Shown: piece after piece, positions 57,933-64,000 of the stretch
Position numbering within the stretch: the first letter of the stretch is position 1
Layout of the letters: every line of letters starts with the position of its first letter
Assembly (NCBI RefSeq): GCF_004526345.1
Contig: NZ_CP038213.1
Location: 2,418,001 to 2,482,000, forward strand
From: Ornithinimicrobium flavum
GTDB lineage: Bacteria; Actinomycetota; Actinomycetes; Actinomycetales; Dermatophilaceae
DNA: 64,000 nt
Reading direction: 5' to 3'
Translations under genes and position numbers: made by a program
The notes under the pieces: generated by a model
Databases searched by the model: none
Told to the model about the DNA's origin: nothing
What the model saw: the letters and a program-made list of their open reading frames with translations, nothing else

Positions 57933-58705
57933 GAGGCTCCCGTCTCCTCGGTCCCGTGCGAGGGCTCGTGGGTGACGGCCCCGCCGGCCCGGTCCACCGC
58001 GGTGGTGTCGCCGTAGCTGACCAGCTCCAGACCGTCGTCCCCCGGCCGGTAGATGGTCATCGAGCAGTTGGCCAGGGGTTGCTCGCGTCCTGCCGCGAGG
58101 ACGTCCGCCTCCTGCATCCCCTCGATCGCGACTCGGAACGACATGATGGTGGCCTGGTGGGAAAAGATCCACAGCCGCTCCCCGGCATACCTCTCCTGCA
58201 GCTCCAGCAGCACCTGCCGCACGCGCAGGACGACGTCGCACCAGCTCTCGCCGCCCGGCGGCCGGTAGTAGAACTTGCCCACCCGCTGGCGGCGCGCGGA
58301 CTCCTCGGGGAACTGCTGCTCGATGCCGATCCACGTCAGGCCGTCGAACGCCCCCAGGTCGCGCTCCCGCAGCCGTTCGTCCACGACCAGCGGCACGTCG
58401 ACCCCCTCCAGGGCGATCTCCGCCGTCTGCCGCGCCCTCCGGTAGGGGGAGGTCACGACCACCGTGGGGCAGTCCTCGCCGGACAGGCCGGCGAGGTGCT
58501 CCCGGACCGCCCGGGCCTGCTCCCGGCCGGTCCCGGACAGCTCGACGTCCGCGTCGCGGACGTCGAGGTCCAGCGTCGGCTCGCGGGCCTCCAGCGCGGC
58601 CTCGTCGGCGAGGTTGCCCTCGCTCTGCCCGTGCCGGACCAGGACGAGCGCCGCGAGCCCCCGCTCCGAGGAGGCGCTGTGCAGAGATTCGCGTCGACGT
58701 GTCAT
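57929..58705 (-). CDS. Histidine phosphatase (phosphoglycerate-mutase) family protein
   Basis: 258 residues. RHG motif LVLVRHGQSEGNLADE near 23, second Arg in TSPYRRARQTAEI near 90, and late His in IFSHQATIMSFRVAI near 175. Broad-specificity phosphatase; substrate unknown. ATG at 58705 preceded by CAGGAT six bases upstream. A GGTATGCCG motif encodes YAG at 58183-58191. Confidence 0.85.
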   Translation of the reverse strand: MTRRRESLHSASSERGLAALVLVRHGQSEGNLADEAALEAREPTLDLDVRDADVELSGTGREQARAVREHLAGLSGEDCPTVVVTSPYRRARQTAEIALEGVDVPLVVDERLRERDLGAFDGLTWIGIEQQFPEESARRQRVGKFYYRPPGGESWCDVVLRVRQVLLELQERYAGERLWIFSHQATIMSFRVAIEGMQEADVLAAGREQPLANCSMTIYRPGDDGLELVSYGDTTAVDRAGGAVTHEPSHGTEETGAS

Positions 58706-58759
58706 GGCCCGATCCTGCCAACCCTCGCGGCGTCGTGGCGGCTGGGCCGCCACCTGCCC

Positions 58760-59341
58760 TCAGGGTGGGGGCTCGGCCAGGTGCAGGCTCGTCTCGCCGT
58801 AGGTGCGCGTGTCGAGGTGCTCCAGGCCTGCGGGCCACGTCGGACGCGGCGACCTCGCCCCGCGCTCGAGGACGACCAGCGCGTCGGGATGCAGCCACCG
58901 GTGGTCGACGAGGGCGGCGAGCACGGCCGTCAGGGCCTCCTCCTCGAGGGGGTAGGGAGGGTCGGCCAGCACCAGGTCGTAGGCCAGGTCCGGCGGGGTC
59001 GCTGCCGCGTCCCTCGCGCGCAGGACCTGCTCGACGGCCCCGGCCTCGACCTGGACCCGGTCCTCCAGCCCCAGCGCACGGGCGTTCTCCCGGACCAGGC
59101 GGGCTGTCGGCCCGTGCCGCTCCACGGCCAGGACGTGGCTCGCCCCCCGGGAGGCGGCCTCCAGCCCGAGCGCACCCGACCCGGCGTAGAGGTCGAGGAC
59201 CCTCGCCCCGTCCAGGGTCAGCAACGCCTCCACCCGGGAGAACAACGCCTCCCGCACCCGGTCGGTCGTGGGTCGGGTGCCCTGCCCCCGGGGCGTCCGG
59301 ATGGTGCGCCCTCCGACGGAGCCGGCGATGATCCTGGTCAC
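58760..59341 (-). CDS. rsmD: 16S rRNA (guanine-966-N2)-methyltransferase
   Basis: 193 residues. RIIAGSVGGRTIRTPRGQGTRPTTDRVREALF from residue 3 is the RsmD start (segments), SAM motif VLDLYAGSGALGLEAASRGA near 50, and catalytic LVLADPPYPLEEE near 125. GTG start eight bases after the recG stop. Confidence 0.93.
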   Translation of the reverse strand: MTRIIAGSVGGRTIRTPRGQGTRPTTDRVREALFSRVEALLTLDGARVLDLYAGSGALGLEAASRGASHVLAVERHGPTARLVRENARALGLEDRVQVEAGAVEQVLRARDAAATPPDLAYDLVLADPPYPLEEEALTAVLAALVDHRWLHPDALVVLERGARSPRPTWPAGLEHLDTRTYGETSLHLAEPPP

Positions 59342-59348
59342 GGGCGGT

Positions 59349-61675
59349 TCACCCCCGCTCCAGGAAGGCGGCGCTCGTGGCGTCGATCCGCCGCAGCTCC
59401 GCCTCCAGCTCGGGGTGCCGCTCCAGGTCGGGGTCGTGCTCGACCGTGGCCCACGCCGCGTCGTGGGCGGCCACGATGAGGGTCTCGTCGCGGGCCAGGC
59501 GCAGGAAGCGCAGGCCGCTGCGGCCCCCGCTCTGGCTGGCGCCCAGGACGTCACCCTCCCGCCGGGTCTCCAGGTCCAGCCGGGCCAGCTCGAAGCCGTC
59601 CGTCGTGGCGGCCACGTGCCCCAGCCGCTGCACCGCGCCGGGGTCGACACCCTCCCCCTGGGTGACGAGGAGGCAGAGACCGGGCTTTCCTCCACGACCG
59701 ACCCGGCCGCGGAGCTGGTGCAGCTGCGAGATCCCGAACCGGTCAGCGTCCAGCACGACCATCATCGTCGCGCGGGGCACGTCCACACCCACCTCGATGA
59801 CGGTGGTGGAGACGAGCACGTCGATCTCCCCCGCCCCGAAGGCCCGCATCACCGCCTCCTTCTCCTCGGCCGTCATCCGGCCGTGCAGCTCCCCCAGGAC
59901 CAGGTCGCGGGTCGCCACCAACGAGCGCAGGGAGCGGGCCACCTGGTGCACGCCGTGCAGCTGCTGCCGGCCCCGCTCCCCCGCCGGGCCGTCGACCGGT
60001 CCCAGGGGCAGCTCCAACGGGTCGAAGCCGTCCTCGGCCGCCGCCGGCGGCGGGGCCTCCTGCGGGTCCGGGGGTATCGGCAGACCGGGTCCGTCGTCGT
60101 GGGCGCTCGGCAGGTCCGGGTCGTCGGGCTCGCCGATGCGTGGGCACACGACGTAGACCTGACCGCCGCCCTCCACCTCCTCGGCGACCCGCCGCCAGGT
60201 CCGCCGGACCCATCCCTCCCGCTGACCCTCGACGACGAAGGAGCTGATGGGCGCGCGACCCGCGGGGAGCTCGCGGAGCGTGGAGATGGCCATGTCCCCG
60301 TAGACCGTCATCGCGACCGTCCGCGGGATCGGGGTCGCCGTCATGACCAGCACGTGGGGCGACGCGCTGCCCGCCTTGGCCCGCAGGGCGTCCCGCTGCT
60401 CGACGCCGAAGCGGTGCTGCTCGTCGACGACCACCAGGCCGAGCTCGGCGAAGCTGACGTGCTCCTGGATGAGGGCGTGCGTGCCCACGACGATCCCGGC
60501 CTCCCCCGAGGCGGCCAGGAGCAGGTTGGACCGGCGGTCGGCCGCCGACTGGCCGCCGGTCAGCAGCGCCACCCGGGTGCCCCCGTCGGCGCCGCCGAGC
60601 AGCCCGCCCTCGGCGAGCGGCCCCAGCAGGGCGGTGATCGAGCGGTGGTGCTGGGCCGCGAGCACCTCCGTGGGGGCGAGCAGGGCTGCCTGGCCGCCCG
60701 CGTCGACGACGGCCAGCATCGCCAGCAGGGCCAGCACGGTCTTGCCCGAGCCGACCTCGCCCTGGAGCAGCCGGTGCATGGGGACCGGCCGGGCGAGGTC
60801 GCCGGTGATCTCCTCCAGCACCGCCCGCTGCCCCGTGGTCAGCTCGAAGGGCAGCTGCTCCCGGAGCCCCTGCACCAGGCCGCCGGTCCGCACGGGGCGC
60901 GGGACCGCCGGCACGGCGTCGGTCGAGCGTCGGGCCTGCGCCAGCCGCGCCTGGACCACGAACGCCTCCTGGAACTTCAGGCGCCACCGTCCGCGCCGCT
61001 GGTCCTCCTGCGTCGCGGGCCGGTGCACCAGGTGATAGGCCTCGCGGAGACCGGGCAGGCCGTGCTCCTCCCGGACGGAGACCGGCAGCGGGTCGGGGAT
61101 CGGGGGCAGGCTGTGGAAGACCAGGTCGAGGCAGTCGCCGTGGACGATCGGGGACAGCCCCTTGGTGGCGGTGTAGACGGGCACCAGCCCGCCGAGGAGC
61201 CACTGCCCCGAGGTGGCACCCTGGCTGCCCAGCACCGCGTAGTCGGGATGGGTCAGCTGCAGGGTGCCGCGCCAGTCCCCGATCTGCCCCGAGCAGACGA
61301 CCCGGGTGCCCGGGCGCAGGCGTTCCTCGTGCCCGAAGGGCTTGAAGAAGGTCAGCTGGAGGGTGCCGCCGGCGTCGTCCTCGACGTCCACGACGAGCAT
61401 GCGTCCCCGGCGGCTGCGCATCTGGTGGGTGCGCGCGGAGCGCACCGTCCCACGACGACGACGTCCTCCCCGTGCGGCAGCGCGGTGAAGGCGTCGGGCC
61501 GGGCGGGGTCGAGGTAGGTCCGGGGCAGCCAGTCCAGCAGCTGACCCACGGTCCGGATGCCCCGGCCCTTCTCCAGCGGCCGGGCGCTGGTGCCCACGAC
61601 GTCCCTGAGCTGGATGTCGAGCGGGTTGAGGTCACCCGGCGCCACCGCGCGCAGGTGGGGTCGCCCCGCCGCCAT
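59349..61675 (-). CDS. recG: ATP-dependent DNA helicase RecG, frame broken by one missing base
   Basis: Branch-migration helicase for stalled forks. The N-terminal wedge-domain start reads from ATG 61675 (PLDIQLRDVVGTSARPLEKG, LPRTYLDP); after GEDVVVVG it shifts frame and continues (TVRSARTHQM). The motor domains have GEVGSGKTVLALLAML near 360, VVDEQHRFG near 460, MTATPIPRTVAMTVYG near 490 and QLRGRVGRGG near 665. Restoring one base at about 61449-61451 gives 775 residues. GTG/ATG start region overlaps the DAK stop. Confidence 0.93.
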
Positions 61676-63438
61676 CACTCGACCCCGAGCAGCACGGGAT
61701 AGGTCGGCTGGTCCCCCCGCAGCGTGACGATCTCGGGCCGGTCGGTGCAGGTCGCGGCCCGACGGCCCACCGCACCGGCGACCAGGGCCGAGACCCGTTC
61801 GTCGGCGTCCTGGCCCAGCAGCACGGTCACGACCTCGCACCCCTGCGCCCAGATGCCCTCGAGCACCGTGTCGGCCACGACGTCGAGGTCGTCGTCCACG
61901 GCCACGATCCCGTGCTCCAGGATGCCGAGCCACTGCCCCGGCCGGCACGCACCCACCGGGGTCTGCGCCGGGCGGTCGGCCCGGGTGAGGACGCCGGCCC
62001 GGACGCCTCCGGCGGCCTCGGTCATGGCCCTGACGACCTCGTCGTGGTCCCCCTCCGGGTCGAGCACCGCGACCGCGGCCAGACCCTCCACCAGCGTGCG
62101 GGTCGGCACCACGTCGACCCTGACCCCGGCGGCGCGGGCCTCGACGGCGGCGGCCCGGGCCACCATCACGGTGTCGGCGTCGTTGGGGAGCACGACGACC
62201 CGCTCGGCACCGCAGGCGCTCACCGCGGCGAGCAGCTGGCCGGCCGACGCGCGGTGCCGCGGGCCGCTGGAGACGACGGTGGCGCCGGCCGAGGAGAAGA
62301 GCTCGCTGACCCCCTCCCCCAGGGCGCACGCCACCACGGCCAGGCCACCGGCCGCGCACGAGGCGCCCACCTCCGCCCCCTCGGCTGCGACCTCCGCGCC
62401 GTCGGCCAGGGAGGTGACCCGCACCTGGGTCACCAGACCCGCCAGGCTCCCCGCCTCCACCGCGGCCCGCGGGTCGCGCAGGTGGACGTGGACGCTGAAG
62501 TCCTCCGGACCGCCACCGACCACGACGGAGGTCCCGAGCCGGGCCAGGTGGCTCCGCAGCCGGTCGGCGCGCTCACGGTCGCTGGCCGTCAGGAGGTACA
62601 TCACCTCCACCTCGTCCGGGTCCCCGTCGGCCCCCTCGCACGTCGAGCCCCCCTGCCCGGCCACCGGGTCCTCTCCGGGCACCCGGTCGGATGCCTGCGC
62701 GGACCCGCCGGGGCCGCCCGTGCGGCGTGCACCGGGCAGCTCCCACCAGTCGGGCAGGTCCTGCCCGGCGCCCGGGGGACGGTCCTCCAGGATGGCCTGC
62801 AGGGCCTCCACGACCAGGACCAGCCCGGCACCGCCCGCGTCGACGACACCCGCGGCGTCGAGCTCGGGCAGCTGCTGGGGGGTGCGGGCCAGCGCCTCCT
62901 CGGCGGCGTCCAGGGCCTCGGTCACGACGTGACCCACCTCGAGGGGACCGTCACCGGCCGCGGGTCGGCCCCGACTCACCGCACCGCGGGCCCCCTCGGC
63001 GGCGGCGCGGGCGACCGTGAGGATGGTCCCTTCCACGGGGTCCGCGAGGGCGTCCCACGCGGTCCGCGCGGCGGACTCGAAGGCCTGCGCCACGTCCTCG
63101 GGCCCGGCCTCCTCCACCTCGGGGCCCACCGCGTCGGCGAGCCCACGCGTCAGCTGGGACAGGATCACCCCGGAGTTCCCCCGGGCCGACAGCAGCATGC
63201 CGCGGGAGATGAGCGCCAGGCCCTCCTGCAGGCGATCGGTCCCCGCCCCCAGCTCGAACTGGCCGCGCACGTAGTCCAGCGCCCCGTCCATCGTGAGGTA
63301 CATGTTGGTGCCGGTGTCGCCGTCGGCCACGGGGAAGACGTTGAGCGCGTCGATCCGCTCGCGCGCGGCACCGAGCATCAGCCGTGCCGTCATCGCCCAG
63401 CGGCGGGCGGTGACGAGGTCGAGGACGGGACGGGGCAC
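61675..63438 (-). CDS. DAK-domain protein, FakA/YloV-like
   Basis: 587 residues. DhaL-type N-domain about 1-210 with [18 protein letters not shown] near 32, [13 protein letters not shown] near 88, and [15 protein letters not shown] near 200. A Gly/Pro-rich insert near 240-280 precedes the C-terminal YloV/DegV-like part. In Firmicutes FakA is the fatty-acid kinase subunit working with FakB; no FakB is in the window. GTG at 63438 follows TAGCGT by seven bases. Usual neighbour of recG. Confidence 0.88.
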   Translation of the reverse strand: MPRPVLDLVTARRWAMTARLMLGAARERIDALNVFPVADGDTGTNMYLTMDGALDYVRGQFELGAGTDRLQEGLALISRGMLLSARGNSGVILSQLTRGLADAVGPEVEEAGPEDVAQAFESAARTAWDALADPVEGTILTVARAAAEGARGAVSRGRPAAGDGPLEVGHVVTEALDAAEEALARTPQQLPELDAAGVVDAGGAGLVLVVEALQAILEDRPPGAGQDLPDWWELPGARRTGGPGGSAQASDRVPGEDPVAGQGGSTCEGADGDPDEVEVMYLLTASDRERADRLRSHLARLGTSVVVGGGPEDFSVHVHLRDPRAAVEAGSLAGLVTQVRVTSLADGAEVAAEGAEVGASCAAGGLAVVACALGEGVSELFSSAGATVVSSGPRHRASAGQLLAAVSACGAERVVVLPNDADTVMVARAAAVEARAAGVRVDVVPTRTLVEGLAAVAVLDPEGDHDEVVRAMTEAAGGVRAGVLTRADRPAQTPVGACRPGQWLGILEHGIVAVDDDLDVVADTVLEGIWAQGCEVVTVLLGQDADERVSALVAGAVGRRAATCTDRPEIVTLRGDQPTYPVLLGVE

Positions 63439-63445
63439 GTGGCCA

Positions 63446-63451
63446 ACGCTA
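63446..63451 (-). promoter_or_regulatory. Probable -10 box of the DAK-recG-rsmD unit
   Basis: TAGCGT on the minus strand, seven bases before the GTG at 63438, fits leaderless transcription. Confidence 0.5.
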
Positions 63452-63527
63452 GCCTCTCCCCCGGACGGGCCCGGGGTCCGTCCCCAGGGGTCAGACCGGG
63501 GTCGGCCCAGGGGTGGCCCCGGACAAT

Positions 63528-63557
63528 TTGGGTCACCCCCGGCGCGTCCGGTACTCT
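63528..63557 (+). promoter_or_regulatory. Promoter of rpmB
   Basis: TTGGGT (63528-63533), an 18-base spacer and TACTCT (63552-63557) point to rpmB; a roughly 85-base leader follows before the AGGAG site. Confidence 0.6.
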
Positions 63558-63649
63558 GGACCGGTTGCCTGAGCGCCCGGTGCACGCCTCGAGCTGCGCC
63601 CGGCGACCGGCGGAGAACCATCCCACTCATTCGACCTAGGAGTTACACC

Positions 63650-63835
63650 GTGGCTGCCACGTGCGACGTCTGCGGCAAGGGACCGAGCTTCGGTCACAGC
63701 ATCTCTCACTCGCACCGTCGCACCAAGCGTCGGTGGAACCCGAACATCCAGCGGGTGCGCGCCATGGTGGGGGCCACCCCCAAGCGCCTCAACGTGTGCA
63801 CCTCCTGCCTGAAGGCCGGCAAGGTCACCCGCTGA
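63650..63835 (+). CDS. rpmB: 50S ribosomal protein L28
   Basis: 61 residues. [36 protein letters not shown] and the second cysteine pair CTSC make the zinc-binding L28 form. GTG at 63650, seven bases after an AGGAG ribosome site. Divergent from the DAK gene and convergent with thiL. Confidence 0.97.
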   Translation: MAATCDVCGKGPSFGHSISHSHRRTKRRWNPNIQRVRAMVGATPKRLNVCTSCLKAGKVTR

Positions 63836-63860
63836 CCTCGGCCTCCTCGGCCAGACCCGG

Positions 63861-63889
63861 GCCGGCGTCCACCTCACGGTGACGCCGGC
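63861..63889. terminator. Hairpin between rpmB and thiL
   Basis: GCCGGCGT/ACGCCGGC arms extended inward by CACC/GGTG with one bulge and a four-base loop, between convergent stops. Confidence 0.7.
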
Positions 63890-63894
63890 TCTCG

Positions 63895-64000
63895 TCATCC
63901 CCCGAAGTGGTCCCAACCACCCTGCCGGGGGTCGACGAGCTCGCCCCGCCACCGCACGCCCGGGGTCCGGCCCTCCAGGACCTGGCCCAGCACCGTCCAT
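63895..64000 (-). CDS. thiL: C-terminal fragment, probable thiamine-monophosphate kinase
   Basis: Only the last 34 residues are in the window; the end VDPRQGGWDHFGG before TGA is characteristic of actinobacterial ThiL, which commonly precedes rpmB and makes thiamine diphosphate. The rest lies beyond the window end. Confidence 0.7.
   Translation of the reverse strand, partial: WTVLGQVLEGRTPGVRWRGELVDPRQGGWDHFGG

Overview
The window is very GC-rich (by eye above 70%) and actinobacterial. Gene order matches the conserved block known from Mycobacterium tuberculosis and other actinomycetes (ispG-rip1-dxr, rlmN-cdsA-frr-pyrH, tsf-rpsB, dprA-comM-yraN, rnhB-lepB-rplS, trmD-rimM-khpA-rpsP, ffh, ftsY-smc, mutM-rnc-rpmF, coaD, rsmD-recG). 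Protein features (DUF2469, a Rip1-type protease, a mycothiol-type maleylpyruvate isomerase relative, a RamB-like regulator, MpaB/DUF2236) and frequent GTG starts agree. I infer a Micrococcales actinomycete, perhaps near Intrasporangiaceae/Ornithinimicrobiaceae; the exact family is a guess.

Layout: 1-2797, glycerol catabolism (partial glpD, glpK). 2805-8193, a P-loop kinase, a cupin-GNAT protein and the isoprenoid/intramembrane protease run ispG, rip1, dxr. 8257-10786, three translationally coupled genes resembling type VII secretion accessory or substrate proteins. 10902-14103, divergent prpE and a LOG-family gene. 14140-20231, rlmN, cdsA, frr, pyrH, tsf, rpsB with a convergent MaoC gene. 20498-23160, aminotransferase, RDD membrane protein and XerC. 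23189-28204, M23 peptidase, dprA, comM, yraN, DUF2469, rnhB. 28201-32783, lepB, rplS, serB, trmD, rimM, khpA, rpsP. 32941-37571, the RamB-like regulator divergent from the glyoxylate-shunt genes aceA-aceB. 37604-42499, accessory enzymes (amidohydrolase, maleylpyruvate-isomerase-like, uracil glycosylase, protealysin-like M4 protease, LLM monooxygenase). 42571-51538, the SRP/SMC group ffh, ftsY, TPR gene, smc, acyP. 51595-58705, oxidoreductase, VOC protein, mutM-rnc-rpmF-yceD, coaD, hemerythrin, nnrD, histidine phosphatase. 58760-64000, rsmD, recG, a FakA-like DAK protein, then rpmB convergent with a partial thiL.

Four window-wide patterns stand out. (1) Nine conserved genes (dxr, rlmN, cdsA, an aminotransferase, trmD, a TPR gene, smc, acyP, recG) are each broken by exactly one missing base, several in G/C homopolymers. 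Many are essential, so indel errors in the assembly are the best explanation, and the genes are annotated as intact loci. (2) The 9-mer GGTATGCSG occurs 18 times on both strands, in all three reading frames and in intergenic DNA, often forcing rare codons; this looks like selection at the DNA level. (3) At least eleven unit-leading genes have a TANNNT box exactly 6 or 7 bases before the start codon, the signature of leaderless transcripts; two of these boxes face each other and overlap between ffh and its divergent neighbour. (4) Many neighbouring genes overlap by GTGA or similar, implying translational coupling.

No rRNA, tRNA, CRISPR array, insertion sequence or prophage was found, and no stretch over 300 bases lacks a gene.
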